A stretch of DNA of 64,000 nt from Lacticigenium naphthae DSM 19658 (GCF_000425865.1 NZ_AUEG01000004.1:104150-168149), one strand, 5' to 3'. Positions 1 through 8,900 are shown, counted from the first letter of the stretch. The notes: generated by a model from the letters alone, not told the origin. Program-made: numbers and translations.

Positions 1-924
1 GAAAGATGAGCTTTGCATCCAATACTCTTCTAAATTCCTTAAACCGGAACAATAAGGCAATGCATCGGTTTTTATTTTCTTGTCAAAAAAAATCGGCGTG
101 CCCTCATTTTTTGCTAACTGATATAAACGAGAATAAGTGAGTCCTACTTCGTAAAACAAGTCGATCTTTTCGGGTTCTTGTTTACTATAAGGATAGGGCG
201 TGTTTAATGAAATCGTCACGTTTTTTGCTTGTTTCATAAACATGTTCAACAATTCCATTTCTTTTGCTGAAAAAGAATCAAATCCATCAACAAAAATATA
301 GGTTTGACTAAAGTCTTCTTCAGACACTTTTTGAATCAACGCATCGAGGACATCTTCTTTTTCAATATAGTGATCGGAAAGTTGAGTGAGATACAGGGAA
401 TAAATCAAGTGAATATCCTGCATTTTTTCAAGATAATCCTTTTTGGCTGCTAGATTTTGAGTAGGGATCGAGCTAGAGGCTAAATCTTCTGTAGAGATAT
501 TGCCTTGACGAAATTCCCTGAATAATTGAACGAGTTTTTCAACAAATCCCTGATTGTGTGATTCTCCTCTAAAAATAGATAATTGATCTTCATTTTCTGA
601 TAAAATCTTTTGAACGAGCATGCTCAAGCCAATGTCCGATAGTTGAGGCGTGGAATAAAGAGTCGAGTCTTGGAGCAAATACCAAGCTAAGCGACTAAAG
701 CTAAATACTTGTAGCCGGATCATCCCCATGATTTCGCGGTCACTATACAATGGATGCTGGTGCAAGTCTTTTAGTACAGCCATTTCCATTTCAAATTTTG
801 CATGGTCTGGGACCAAATAAAACAGTTTTGCCTCCGGTTCGTTTTGTAAAATAGTTGCAATGGAATCGATCATTTCTTTTCTCTTGGGAGCAGTGATATT
901 TCCTATAACAAATTGAAGTCCCAT
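1..924 (-). CDS. addB: ATP-dependent helicase/nuclease subunit B (AddB/RexB), N-terminal part, cut by window edge
   Basis: This is the N-terminal 308 codons of the AddB/RexB subunit of the AddAB (RexAB) double-strand-break repair helicase-nuclease; the rest lies beyond the left edge. The protein starts MGLQFVIGNITAPKRKE and continues with a FYLVPDHAKFEME-like stretch, which fits the inactivated helicase-like N-terminus of the family, where the ATP-binding loop can be degenerate. The C-terminal nuclease and iron-sulfur region is outside the window. The start is the ATG at 924, preceded on the minus strand by a good GGAGGAGT Shine-Dalgarno. The family normally exceeds 1100 residues and addA/rexA usually follows, so it would be expected further left. 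The identification is from recall of the family's N-terminus. Confidence 0.85.
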   Translation of the reverse strand, partial: MGLQFVIGNITAPKRKEMIDSIATILQNEPEAKLFYLVPDHAKFEMEMAVLKDLHQHPLYSDREIMGMIRLQVFSFSRLAWYLLQDSTLYSTPQLSDIGLSMLVQKILSENEDQLSIFRGESHNQGFVEKLVQLFREFRQGNISTEDLASSSIPTQNLAAKKDYLEKMQDIHLIYSLYLTQLSDHYIEKEDVLDALIQKVSEEDFSQTYIFVDGFDSFSAKEMELLNMFMKQAKNVTISLNTPYPYSKQEPEKIDLFYEVGLTYSRLYQLAKNEGTPIFFDKKIKTDALPYCSGLRNLEEYWMQSSSF

Positions 925-1027
925 TCTTACTCCTCCATTCTTTTATGTAACAAAACCCAGGAATCATACCCAGGCCTTGTATTGAATTACTCTATCTAAA
1001 ACCTATGTGTTTTTTTTAGTCGGCCAT

Positions 1028-2266
1028 TTATTTTTGTTGAGTGCCCAATTTCGCGATTTCAATAATTACATCCGTTGCTGCTTCCATGCTTTCCAACGCT
1101 ACAAATTCATAGCGTCCATGGAAATTTTCTCCCCCAGCAAATAAATTAGGTGTAGGTAAGCCCATAAATGAAATTTTAGAGCCATCTGTACCGCCTCTGA
1201 TTGGTTTGATATTCGGTATGATACCTAAATTTTCCATAGCTTTTTGGGCCAATTCAACTGGACGCATATCTTTTTCTATGATCTCGCGCATATTGTAATA
1301 TTGATCTTTCAGCATGACTTCTACACGTTTTTCATCGTAACCTGCATTCATTTTTTCTGCAATTTCGAAAAATAGATTTTTCCGTTTTTCAAATAACTCT
1401 TTGTCGTGATCTCGAACAATATAATTTAAGTGAGCTTCTTCAACCGTCCCTTTCATGTCTATCAAATGAAAGAATCCTTCTCTTTTTTCGGTTTTTTCGG
1501 GAACTTCCTCTTGAGGTAAGTGTTGATCAAATTGGAGAGCAAGCTTATTTGCATTCACCAGTGTGTCTTTTGCTGTACCGGGATGAACATTTTTCCCTTT
1601 GAATCTTACGCGTGCTGAAGCTGCATTAAAACTTTCGTATTCTAATTCGCCGACAGGTCCGCCATCCAAGGTATAAGCAAAGTCCGCTCCGAAATGGTCC
1701 ACGTCAAATAAATCGGCACCTACACCAATTTCTTCGTCGGGTCCAAAGGCGACCCTGATTTTTCCATGCTTCTCATCTGGATGAGTCAATAAGTAATCCA
1801 ATGCCGTTATGATTTCAGCTATCCCTGATTTGTCATCGGATCCTAGCAAGGTTGTTCCGTCGGTAGTGATCAACGTTTTTCCATGATAATTTTTTAAATT
1901 TGGAAAATCGTCCGGTGATAAGATAATATTTTCTTCTTCATTTAATACGATAGCCGTGCCATCATAATTTTCAATTATCTGAGGACGGACATTTTCTGCA
2001 TTAAAGTCAGCCGTGTCCATATGGGCAATGAACCCGATTACCGGTGTCTGTTCTTCCCCGGTAGACGCTGGCAAAGTCGCTGTTACAAATCCATTGTTTG
2101 TATCGTAATCAATTTGTTCCAGACCTAATTGCATCAGTTCTTCCATCAGTAGTTTTGCAAATTCTACTTGAGTTTGTGTGGAAGGTACCGTTTGGCTTGT
2201 TTCATCTGAACGCGTTTCAAATTTCACATAGCGAGTAAATCGGTTTAATAATTCTTCATATTTCAT
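1028..2266 (-). CDS. pepT: Peptidase T (tripeptide aminopeptidase)
   Basis: Cytosolic zinc aminopeptidase of family M20B that releases the N-terminal residue from tripeptides. Its 412 residues match the usual length of about 410. Visible metal and catalytic motifs are HMDTAD (His82, Asp84), LGSDDKSG (Asp144/145), the general-base motif GPDEEIG (Glu178/179) and the TLDGG aspartate near residue 201, with HGRYEF near the C-terminus. The ATG start fits the family, but no Shine-Dalgarno lies directly before it. The nearest one, AAGGGAT at 2310-2316, is separated from the start by a hairpin (2273-2304). The gene lies downstream of the Nif3-like gene on the same strand and may be cotranscribed with it. 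The function is secure; the initiation mechanism is open. Confidence 0.96.
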   Translation of the reverse strand: MKYEELLNRFTRYVKFETRSDETSQTVPSTQTQVEFAKLLMEELMQLGLEQIDYDTNNGFVTATLPASTGEEQTPVIGFIAHMDTADFNAENVRPQIIENYDGTAIVLNEEENIILSPDDFPNLKNYHGKTLITTDGTTLLGSDDKSGIAEIITALDYLLTHPDEKHGKIRVAFGPDEEIGVGADLFDVDHFGADFAYTLDGGPVGELEYESFNAASARVRFKGKNVHPGTAKDTLVNANKLALQFDQHLPQEEVPEKTEKREGFFHLIDMKGTVEEAHLNYIVRDHDKELFEKRKNLFFEIAEKMNAGYDEKRVEVMLKDQYYNMREIIEKDMRPVELAQKAMENLGIIPNIKPIRGGTDGSKISFMGLPTPNLFAGGENFHGRYEFVALESMEAATDVIIEIAKLGTQQK

Positions 2267-2272
2267 AGCAGT

Positions 2273-2316
2273 AACGTCTATGCTTAGGAACTAAGCACAA
2301 CGTTTTCACATCCCTT
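2273..2316 (-). promoter_or_regulatory. pepT leader hairpin with displaced Shine-Dalgarno
   Basis: The minus-strand transcript carries AAGGGAT (2316..2310), then a hairpin whose core is the perfect 7-bp pair TGCTTAG/CTAAGCA (2291-2297 with 2281-2287) and whose outer pair is AACGT/ACGTT (2300-2304 with 2273-2277). The pepT ATG at 2266 follows six bases later. There is no T-run, so this is not a normal terminator. Folding would shorten the distance from the Shine-Dalgarno to the start from more than 40 nt to about a dozen. Confidence 0.45.
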
Positions 2317-2329
2317 CAGTAAATAGTTT

Positions 2330-3460
2330 TTATTTTTTTAGTATGAATTTAAATGGATCTGTATTTAATTGAGAAGAAATGACCTCTAATTCCCACTTTT
2401 CTTCCATTGCCCATTGCTGAAATTTTTCTGTCAATGGAGCTTTCGCCAAACTTTCAATGTGGTGCCCTGGATCAATGACGGATAAATTAGCTGCCTGCAT
2501 ATCGTGAGCGGTATGATAATAAACGTCTCCTGTTATAAATACGTCAGCATTTTTTTCTACAGCTTTTTGATAGAATTTCCCTCCATCACCGCCTAGTATA
2601 GCAATGCGCTGAATTTGTCTAGTCGGTTCATAATTGACAATGCGCACACCTTCAACCTGAAAGACTTGTTGTAAGTTGTCAACAAATTTTTCAAATGATA
2701 CGGGATTTTTCAAGTTGCCGATTCTGCCTAGGCCAAAATGTTTTTGATAGTGGTCAATAGAGTACAGGTCAAATACAGGTTCCTCATATGGATGGACCTC
2801 TTTGATCGTTTGGATAGCTAGTTCAGTCAGTGATTGTGGAAGCAGAAATTCGATTTTTTCTTCTTCTATTTGTTCTGGCTGATTACTTTTGCCTATAGCT
2901 GGATCAGCTTTTTCCGTCGGTGTAAATCTTCCCAATCCTTTTAGGGAGTAGGAAACATTTTTATACTCCCCAATTTCCCCCACGCCAACACGGTGAAGAG
3001 CTTTGCGCATTTTCTCGGAATCGTTGAGCGGAGTGAAAATAGCTAATTTTTTATACTTTTCGGCGTATGTTTCTGCTAAGATTTCTGTATCTTCTAATTC
3101 CAGCAAATCACTCAACAGATCATTCATTCCTCCTATTGCCACATCAAAATTCGTGTGTGCAGAATAGACAGAAATATTGTGTTGAATAAGCTTTCTGTAC
3201 ATACGTGTTTGTGGATCTTCAGTGGTCAATGTTTTAACTGATCTAAATATAGGGGGATGATGAGAAAAGATGAATTGAACATGTTGATCGATTGCTTCTT
3301 GGACTGTTTCAGGCCGCACGTCTAGCGTCACCATCATTTTATCGATAACTTGTTCTGCAGACCCAATAGCTAATCCAATCGGGTCTCCGTCCATTGCTAA
3401 CTTTTTAGGGGCAAACTGTTCAAATTTTGTTATAAAATCACCCACAGTTAATTTTGGCAA
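2330..3460 (-). CDS. Nif3-like dinuclear metal centre hexameric protein (YqfO family)
   Basis: Member of the Nif3/YqfO/DUF34 family, which forms hexameric rings with a two-metal site per subunit; its biochemical role is not settled, though GTP cyclohydrolase-like annotation is common. The 376 residues fit the long Gram-positive form: an N-terminal half with the metal motif FSHHPP (His67/His68), a PII-like insertion in the middle (roughly residues 130-235), and a C-terminal half ending with GHHIESLAKAPL, which supplies the other metal ligands. The start is a TTG at 3460 with GGAGG seven bases upstream. It overlaps the 3' end of trmK by 13 nt, so the two are translationally coupled. The trmK-nif3 pairing downstream of rpoD is common in Bacilli. 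Confidence 0.92.
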   Translation of the reverse strand: MPKLTVGDFITKFEQFAPKKLAMDGDPIGLAIGSAEQVIDKMMVTLDVRPETVQEAIDQHVQFIFSHHPPIFRSVKTLTTEDPQTRMYRKLIQHNISVYSAHTNFDVAIGGMNDLLSDLLELEDTEILAETYAEKYKKLAIFTPLNDSEKMRKALHRVGVGEIGEYKNVSYSLKGLGRFTPTEKADPAIGKSNQPEQIEEEKIEFLLPQSLTELAIQTIKEVHPYEEPVFDLYSIDHYQKHFGLGRIGNLKNPVSFEKFVDNLQQVFQVEGVRIVNYEPTRQIQRIAILGGDGGKFYQKAVEKNADVFITGDVYYHTAHDMQAANLSVIDPGHHIESLAKAPLTEKFQQWAMEEKWELEVISSQLNTDPFKFILKK

Positions 3461-4164
3461 GTTAAAACCTCCTTGATTTCTGCGATGTCACGTTCTACTT
3501 CTTCGATTTTTGAACTGTCTGGAATAGAAGCTTTTTTCAATTGCTGAGAAACGAACTGCAACTTTTCAATCTCTTGTTTCCATTTCTTTTGAAATAAAGA
3601 GGAACAGTCTTTACGAAGGAATACTCCATATTTCATATCCCGTTCTGAATAGTCTGGTGTCGGTCTATCCGGTTTTTTCTCCGCTACAATAAATTCGTAC
3701 AGCTTAGCATTCTCTTCTACTATTGCTTCAGACACTATAGAATAACCCTGTCTGACTAGCCATCTGCGCACAAGTTGTTCGCCTACATTCGGTTGTAAAA
3801 TCAACCGTTCAGTGCCATTCAAGCGATCGTCTTTGACTCCTCTGTCTAAAATGTCACGTATCAGGCCACCGCCCATCCCACAAATACTTACCGCAGAAAT
3901 ATGGTCTGTTTGCTTGATTACTTCCAGGCCATCACCTAAACGGATATCTATTGCCCCAAGTAATTGTCTTTTTTCTACCTCTTTATGCGCATGTTCATAG
4001 GGTCCTTTGACCACTTCACCGGCAATAGCTTTTTGTACATGTCCGATTTGGACTAAATTGATGGGTAAATATGCATGATCTGAGCCGATATCAGCCAGTA
4101 TCGCCCCTTTTGGAACGTATTCTCCAGCTTTTTTTAGTCTCTTTGATAAAGTGACGCTCTCCAT
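3448..4164 (-). CDS. trmK: tRNA (adenine(22)-N(1))-methyltransferase TrmK
   Basis: SAM-dependent methyltransferase that makes m1A22 in tRNA, of the Bacillus YqfN/TrmK family (238 residues, typical length). The Rossmann fold shows the SAM-binding motif I ADIGSDHAYLP (residues 24-34) and a second conserved stretch SICGMGGGLI (about residues 93-102), followed by the catalytic LQPN segment, a variant of the NPPY-type motif. The C-terminus is a charged coiled-coil-like tail, also usual for the family. It starts with ATG at 4164 and overlaps the following Nif3-like gene. Upstream (4202-4244) is the terminator of ctc, so a separate promoter is expected, but I could not place it. Confidence 0.93.
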   Translation of the reverse strand: MESVTLSKRLKKAGEYVPKGAILADIGSDHAYLPINLVQIGHVQKAIAGEVVKGPYEHAHKEVEKRQLLGAIDIRLGDGLEVIKQTDHISAVSICGMGGGLIRDILDRGVKDDRLNGTERLILQPNVGEQLVRRWLVRQGYSIVSEAIVEENAKLYEFIVAEKKPDRPTPDYSERDMKYGVFLRKDCSSLFQKKWKQEIEKLQFVSQQLKKASIPDSSKIEEVERDIAEIKEVLTCQN

Positions 4165-4201
4165 GTACCTTAACTCCTTTTGTAATTATTCTGTCCAGTA
4201 G

Positions 4202-4244
4202 AAAAAAAGCTTGCAAAAGAAACTAATTCGTTTCCTTGCAAGCT
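4202..4244 (-). terminator. Rho-independent terminator of ctc
   Basis: A 9-bp perfect outer stem, AGCTTGCAA/TTGCAAGCT (4208-4216 with 4236-4244), continues inward with AAGAAAC/GTTTCC. On the minus strand it is followed by a run of seven T (4202-4208). Confidence 0.85.
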
Positions 4245-4258
4245 AAATTTTTCACTGC

Positions 4259-4876
4259 TTATGCTTCTTCTGAGTCTTCTTCCCCAACTATTTCTGGTTC
4301 AGCCATTTCTTCATCAGTTTCTTCTGGTTCTTCATAAGTTGGAGGTGGAGTTACTGAAACAATAATAGAATCTAATTCAGTCAACATTTCCATATTTTCT
4401 GTAAGTTCTAAATCAGAAACAGACAGAGTATCTCCAATTACTAATTTGCTTACATCTAAAATAAATTCTGAAGGAGCTTCTGAAGGTGCAACTTCCACTT
4501 CAACTTCTGAAAGTGAATGAGAAACATAGCCTTCGTCAATATCATCTTCTCCTGTAACCATAACTGGGATTGTCATAGTAACTTTTTCACCTTTTTTGAA
4601 TGCGAGTAAGTCGACATTATACAAAATAGGTTTTAGAGATGAGCGAGCTGTGTCTTTGACAAACACTTGATAAGTTTCTCCGTCTTTAACGGCAACATCA
4701 AATACTCCATTTGAACCTACTTCTTTTAAAGTCTCTTCTAACTCTTTTTCATTAATTAATACGGGTAAAGATTCTACATCTTTACCAAAAATCGTTGCAG
4801 GGACTTTGCCCTCATTTCTTGCTCTTTTTGATGCTCCTGTACCTGTTACTGTACGTTTTTCTGCTACTATCTTCAT
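4259..4876 (-). CDS. rplY: 50S ribosomal protein L25/general stress protein Ctc
   Basis: Long (Ctc/TL5-type) bL25 ribosomal protein, which binds 5S rRNA. The N-terminal L25 beta-barrel (about residues 1-90) is followed by the C-terminal TL5 domain. The protein ends in a strongly acidic tail (EEPEETDEEMAEPE and beyond), typical of lactic-acid bacteria. I chose the ATG at 4876 (MKIVAEKRTVTG), giving 205 residues, because GGAAGGTG lies just upstream and family members start there; an in-frame ATG at 4912 would add 12 residues without a ribosome site. It stands alone between its own terminator and the rpoD terminator, so it is probably monocistronic. The Bacillus homologue is stress-induced; nothing here shows that regulation. 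Confidence 0.93.
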   Translation of the reverse strand: MKIVAEKRTVTGTGASKRARNEGKVPATIFGKDVESLPVLINEKELEETLKEVGSNGVFDVAVKDGETYQVFVKDTARSSLKPILYNVDLLAFKKGEKVTMTIPVMVTGEDDIDEGYVSHSLSEVEVEVAPSEAPSEFILDVSKLVIGDTLSVSDLELTENMEMLTELDSIIVSVTPPPTYEEPEETDEEMAEPEIVGEEDSEEA

Positions 4877-5004
4877 ATACTTCACCTTCCGAATAAGAAT
4901 TTTTATGATCAATGAAATGATTGCTTTTTCATTTTTAATCTCTCATAAAATTTATTATACCAAATTTCTAATAAACAAGCTAGTAAACATGAGCATTCCA
5001 TTTC

Positions 5005-5042
5005 AAAAAAAAACCTACCCCTCTAAAATTTAAAGGAGTAGG
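5005..5042 (-). terminator. Rho-independent terminator of the dnaG-rpoD operon
   Basis: The imperfect stem CCTAC..GTAGG with inner CCTCTAAA/TTTAAAGG-like pairs (5014-5042) is followed on the minus strand by nine T (5005-5013). It lies directly after the rpoD stop codon. Confidence 0.85.
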
Positions 5043-5052
5043 CGGAAAAGCA

Positions 5053-6183
5053 TTATTCTAAAAAGTCTTTCAACTGTTTGGAACGACTTGGATGACGCAA
5101 TTTACGTAGTGCTTTTGCTTCTATTTGACGTATCCGTTCTCTTGTTACACCAAATACTTTGCCCACGTCTTCTAGAGTACGCTGTCTTCCATCGTCTAAA
5201 CCAAAACGTAAACGTAAAACATTTTCTTCTCGGTCGGTTAAAGTATCTAAGACATCTTCCAACTGTTCTTTTAGCAACTCATAAGCAGCGTTATCTGCGG
5301 GACTGGTTGCATCATTGTCTTCAATGAAATCTCCAAGATGAGAATCATCTTCTTCTCCGATAGGTGTTTCCAACGAAACAGGTTCTTGTGAAATTTTAAG
5401 GATCTCCCGTACTTTTTCAGTTGGTAAATCCATTTCTGCACCGATCTCTTCTGGCGTCGGTTCACGACCTAAATCTTGAAGTAATTGACGTTGAATACGC
5501 ACAAGCTTATTAATTGTTTCCACCATGTGCACAGGAATCCGAATTGTTCGCGCTTGGTCAGCTATTGCACGAGTGATAGCCTGTCTAATCCACCAGGTTG
5601 CATAGGTAGAAAACTTAAATCCTTTGGTGTGGTCGAATTTCTCAACGGCTTTCATCAACCCCATATTTCCTTCTTGAATCAAATCAAGGAAAGACATGCC
5701 TCGTCCGACATATCTCTTAGCAATACTTACAACTAGACGTAAGTTGGCTTCTGCCAATTCTTGTTTCGCAAGAGCATCGCCATCAAGGATACGTTTAGCT
5801 AGGCTGATTTCTTGTTCCGCTTTAAGCAAGTCTACTCGTCCGATTTCTTTCAAATACATACGAACGGGGTCATTGATTTTCACCCCTGGAGGAGCAGTCA
5901 AATCTTCTTTTTTGGCATCTTCAACAGCATCGGCTTCTTTTTGAATTTGACGCTCCATAGGATCGCCTTCCTCATCCACTACACCTACACCTTGGTCTTC
6001 TAAACGTTGAATCAAATCGTCCATTTCGGAAGCATCTAACTCGTAAGGGTTTGCGATACGTTTAGTTAACTCCGTATAATTCACATTTTTCTCTTTTTTC
6101 TTCTTGATTTCTGCGATATATCCTTTTACTGCTTGTTCATAAGAAGCTTGTTCTGGGATCTGTTGCTTTTCTTTTTCAGACAT
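5053..6183 (-). CDS. rpoD: RNA polymerase primary sigma factor RpoD (SigA)
   Basis: Housekeeping sigma-70 factor that recognises -35/-10 promoters. Its 376 residues fit the compact Firmicute form. Region 1.1 occupies the N-terminus. Region 1.2 starts near [11 protein letters not shown] (105-115). The -10-binding region 2 is clear from [20 protein letters not shown] to [14 protein letters not shown] (147-210). Regions 3 and 4 follow, with the -35-binding helix-turn-helix [20 protein letters not shown] near residues 340-360. The ATG at 6183 is preceded by TAGGAGGAAA. It follows dnaG by 25 nt, the classical dnaG-rpoD macromolecular synthesis operon; the usual third member rpsU is at 19.1 kb instead, in a different context. 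No missing residues were seen. Confidence 0.98.
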   Translation of the reverse strand: MSEKEKQQIPEQASYEQAVKGYIAEIKKKKEKNVNYTELTKRIANPYELDASEMDDLIQRLEDQGVGVVDEEGDPMERQIQKEADAVEDAKKEDLTAPPGVKINDPVRMYLKEIGRVDLLKAEQEISLAKRILDGDALAKQELAEANLRLVVSIAKRYVGRGMSFLDLIQEGNMGLMKAVEKFDHTKGFKFSTYATWWIRQAITRAIADQARTIRIPVHMVETINKLVRIQRQLLQDLGREPTPEEIGAEMDLPTEKVREILKISQEPVSLETPIGEEDDSHLGDFIEDNDATSPADNAAYELLKEQLEDVLDTLTDREENVLRLRFGLDDGRQRTLEDVGKVFGVTRERIRQIEAKALRKLRHPSRSKQLKDFLE

Positions 6184-6208
6184 TATTTTCCTCCTAGTGG
6201 ATACATTC

Positions 6209-8077
6209 TTAGTTGGTATTTTTTAATTGCCTTGATAATTGAATGATTTCCGTCATCAGCATGTGCTGTGCTGCTGTGTCTTTCCTTTGTGCTGCTTTTT
6301 TCATATCGAGTTGTTTTACTTTTAATTCTTCCTCAAGGGAATCTTTTGTGGAAATAATAGCAATATAATCCTGTATTTCTTCCATTGTATATTCTGATTC
6401 TAAACTGATCCACTCGATTCGAACAGCCTTTTCCTTCAGTTCTTTATCTTTAATGTATTCTAAAAACAAAGATAAGCTAAATTCTTCTTTGTCGCTGATA
6501 AAGCTTTCAAACAAATAATAGAGCAATTGATATTCTTCGTGGACAAAATGAAAATCCTCGAGGTTTTGAATATGTCGAAAAACTTCCATTGAATGAGTTA
6601 GGCGATAAAAAAGAAATTGTTCAGCTCTTTCTGTTTGGGTGAGTTTGGCCTGTTGAGTACGAACTTGTGGAACAATTGGAACTTCTTTTGACGAAGTGTT
6701 TTTTTGACGTTGTTGTCTCTTTATTTGTCTGTTTTCTCTGGTGTATTGCTCAAATTGAGAAGTCAATGAATTCTTAGATACGGAGAATTCTTCTGCCAAC
6801 TGATTGATATATGTTTCTCTCTGAATTGCTGACGGGACCAAAACTAATTCCTTTAAAATCTGTTCGATGTAGGCAAATTGTTCACTTTCATTCGCTAGAT
6901 TCAATTCTTGTCGATAATAGTCCATCAAGAAGCCCATAAAAGTATTGCGACCATGCGTGATCAATTCCGAATACGTTTCTTTTCCTCTTTTTTTGATAAA
7001 ATCGTCTGGATCTAGTCCTTCAGGAAACTGGATGATTTCAATAGCAAAAGGGGATTCATCTCTGAATATTTCTCCAACTTTTTTAGCAGCATTTAAACCT
7101 GCTTGATCTCCATCGAAGGCAAGCACGATATGATCGGTAACTTTATCGAGCAATTGAATGTGCTCATTTGTCAAACTCGTACCCATGGAAGCAAGCCCAT
7201 GTTTGATACCAGCTTGGTAAGAAGATATGACATCCATAAATCCTTCGAAAAGTATGGCTTCTTTTTTTCGTCGTATTTCAGAGCGTCCATTTGCATAGTT
7301 AAATAGAATCTTTCTTTTATTAAAGAGAACCGTTTCGGGACTATTTAGATATTTGGGTTGTGTATAATCCGATTGTGCATGTTCAGACATAGAATCTTCA
7401 ACAACAAATAGTCTACCAGAAAAGGCGACAGTCTTGCCACGATCGTTCTCAATAGGAAAAATGATCCGCCCAGCAAAACGATCAAGCCATTCTCCTTCTC
7501 TATCCGCAAATAGTCCGCTTTTTTGTAGTTCGTCAGAAGTGAAAGCTTCTTTGGTGTCTAAAAATTGTTTTAAAACTGTTTTTTTAGAAGGAGAATAACC
7601 AATAGCAAAGGTTTCAATGGTTTCTTTCGTTAACCCTCTATCATATAAATAATTTAAAGCAGCTTCTCCAGTAGTCGTATTGAGCAACAGGTGTTGATAA
7701 AACTCTCTTGCGTAATTGTGCATACGTAATAGTTTCGCTGCAATCGAATCTTCTTTTATTCCATCGTGTTGCATTTGCGAGTATTTCTCATCTATAGACA
7801 GACCACTAACTTCAGCGGTTTTTACAACAGCTTCCGGAAAGGACAAACCATCTATTTCCATTAAGAAAGAATACGCATTTCCTCCTCTTCCGCAACTAAA
7901 ACAATGATACATTTGCTTTTCCTCATTGACAGAAAAAGAAGGTGTCCGTTCCTCATGGAATGGACAGGAACCAAACAAATTTTTCCCTTGTTTCTTAAGT
8001 TGAACATACTGAGAAATCACATCGACTATATTCGTTTGAGTCAATACAGATTGCACAGTTTCTTCAGGAATTCTCAT
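6209..8077 (-). CDS. dnaG: DNA primase DnaG
   Basis: Synthesises RNA primers for the lagging strand at the replication fork. Domains in order are the CHC2-type zinc-binding domain with ligands Cys38, His41, Cys59 and Cys62 (CPFH and CFSC motifs), the catalytic TOPRIM core with EGFMD (Glu278) and AFDGDQAG (Asp322, Asp324), and a divergent C-terminal helicase-interacting domain rich in Gln, Glu and Lys. Its 622 residues are normal for Firmicutes. The ATG at 8077 has GAGGTGA about ten bases upstream. It is the first gene of the dnaG-rpoD operon, with a hairpin-bearing leader (8078-8199) and an extended -10 promoter upstream. Confidence 0.98.
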   Translation of the reverse strand: MRIPEETVQSVLTQTNIVDVISQYVQLKKQGKNLFGSCPFHEERTPSFSVNEEKQMYHCFSCGRGGNAYSFLMEIDGLSFPEAVVKTAEVSGLSIDEKYSQMQHDGIKEDSIAAKLLRMHNYAREFYQHLLLNTTTGEAALNYLYDRGLTKETIETFAIGYSPSKKTVLKQFLDTKEAFTSDELQKSGLFADREGEWLDRFAGRIIFPIENDRGKTVAFSGRLFVVEDSMSEHAQSDYTQPKYLNSPETVLFNKRKILFNYANGRSEIRRKKEAILFEGFMDVISSYQAGIKHGLASMGTSLTNEHIQLLDKVTDHIVLAFDGDQAGLNAAKKVGEIFRDESPFAIEIIQFPEGLDPDDFIKKRGKETYSELITHGRNTFMGFLMDYYRQELNLANESEQFAYIEQILKELVLVPSAIQRETYINQLAEEFSVSKNSLTSQFEQYTRENRQIKRQQRQKNTSSKEVPIVPQVRTQQAKLTQTERAEQFLFYRLTHSMEVFRHIQNLEDFHFVHEEYQLLYYLFESFISDKEEFSLSLFLEYIKDKELKEKAVRIEWISLESEYTMEEIQDYIAIISTKDSLEEELKVKQLDMKKAAQRKDTAAQHMLMTEIIQLSRQLKNTN

Positions 8078-8114
8078 TACTGCCGTGTCACCTCTTCTGC
8101 ATATCCATTGTTTT

Positions 8115-8163
8115 CATAGACATTAATAGCCGCATCCATATTCCTATGCGGCAACTATCTATG
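8115..8163 (-). promoter_or_regulatory. Hairpin in the dnaG-rpoD leader
   Basis: GCCGCAT/ATGCGGC (8129-8135 with 8146-8152) forms a 7-bp GC-rich stem. It is extended outward by TAG/CTA and CATAGA/TCTATG pairs (8115-8120 with 8158-8163). There is no T-run, so it is a leader structure rather than a terminator. Function unknown. Confidence 0.5.
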
Positions 8164-8193
8164 ACACAAAATTTATCCATTTAATCATATTTC

Positions 8194-8199
8194 AGTATA
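8194..8199 (-). promoter_or_regulatory. Probable extended -10 promoter of dnaG-rpoD
   Basis: The minus strand reads TGGTATACT, a TGnTATAAT-like extended -10 (TATACT at 8199..8194), lying after the niaX terminator and before the dnaG leader hairpin. The -35 region is poor, which is tolerated with an extended -10. Confidence 0.5.
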
Positions 8200-8220
8200 C
8201 CAGATTTTTTTATAGATTAC

Positions 8221-8257
8221 AAAAAAAGAAAACCAAACCTTACGAGTGGTTTTCTTT
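8221..8257 (-). terminator. Rho-independent terminator of niaX
   Basis: The stem GAAAACCA/TGGTTTTC (8228-8235 with 8247-8254) is flanked by further A/T pairs and followed on the minus strand by seven T. It separates niaX from the dnaG promoter. Confidence 0.85.
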
Positions 8258-8273
8258 CTTTTGCAGTCTGCTT

Positions 8274-8831
8274 TTAGGTTAACTGTGCTAATTTCTTTGT
8301 TCTCTTCCCTAGCCCTTTCCAGACTATTTGGGCAATAAAAAAATCGATCATACTGTGAAGGAGTGTTCCCACTCCGACGAGTAAGAAAATCGAGTAAAAA
8401 AATCCGTCTGTATAGTTTGCTTGCGGCAATGCTCCTCCAAAGTAAAAAAAGGTCACTAAAGCCATTTCAGAAGCCCCATGTAGGATACCTATAAAGAATG
8501 AAAAAATCTGGCTCTTGACCTTATCTTCAATCAGTAACCTGTTTCTTTTGATAACCAACCCACCAATGACGGCAAAAACCACATGACTCAGCGCTCTCAA
8601 AGCTATTATTAAAGGAAATCCCGCCAACATGAATCCTACCACGGTTCCCAATGAAACGGCCACAGCAATTCCTGGTGAAATGAATAATGCAATAAAAATA
8701 GGAACATGACTAGCCAATGTAAAAGAAGCGGGCTCCATCAATATTTTTATAGGCGATACCATCGGAATGACGATGCCAATGGATATGAGCAGAGCAGAGA
8801 GGGTCAGTTTAAATACTTCATTTCTTTTAAT
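8274..8831 (-). CDS. niaX: Niacin ECF transporter substrate-binding component NiaX
   Basis: Small hydrophobic protein with about five to six membrane segments, recognised as the S component (NiaX) of an energy-coupling-factor transporter that imports nicotinate/nicotinamide with a shared EcfAAT module (not in this window). Pairing with the adjacent niaR supports this. The start is odd. The Shine-Dalgarno AAGGAG (8846..8841) is nine bases before an in-frame ATT (8831) that begins IKRNEVFKLTLSALL, giving 185 residues. There is no in-frame ATG near it; a TTG at 8840 touches the Shine-Dalgarno and a TTG at 8861 lies inside the promoter palindrome. I infer AUU initiation, with the 8861 TTG as the annotation-style alternative. 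A strong operator lies upstream and a terminator downstream. Confidence 0.82.
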   Translation of the reverse strand: MKRNEVFKLTLSALLISIGIVIPMVSPIKILMEPASFTLASHVPIFIALFISPGIAVAVSLGTVVGFMLAGFPLIIALRALSHVVFAVIGGLVIKRNRLLIEDKVKSQIFSFFIGILHGASEMALVTFFYFGGALPQANYTDGFFYSIFLLVGVGTLLHSMIDFFIAQIVWKGLGKRTKKLAQLT

Positions 8832-8848
8832 GCGTATCAACTCCTTAT

Positions 8849-8900
8849 GTATAATAAACAAGTGACAGGTGTCATGACACCTGTCACTTGTTTATTATAC
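8849..8900. promoter_or_regulatory. Perfect 52-bp palindrome over the niaX promoter; probable NiaR operator
   Basis: Two 26-bp arms (8849-8874 and 8875-8900) are exact reverse complements with no spacer. The centre is GACAGGTGTCATGACACCTG plus TC. The outer part of each arm is TATAAT, so the -10 box of the leftward niaX promoter is mirrored on the other strand. The operator would cover the transcription start. Repression by the adjacent 3H-domain regulator NiaR with nicotinate as corepressor is known for the family; binding here is inferred. Confidence 0.75.

Noticed and set aside
960..1020. Possible terminator after pepT (repeated CCCAGG, T-run)
   Set aside because: The CCCAGG copies are direct, not inverted, and no stable stem precedes the T-run.
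3812..4000. Plus-strand open frame inside trmK, as well as many similar ones opposite infB, dnaK, nusA and polC
   Set aside because: They lie antisense to strongly conserved genes, have no ribosome sites or family-like sequence, and are compositional mirror images of the real frames.
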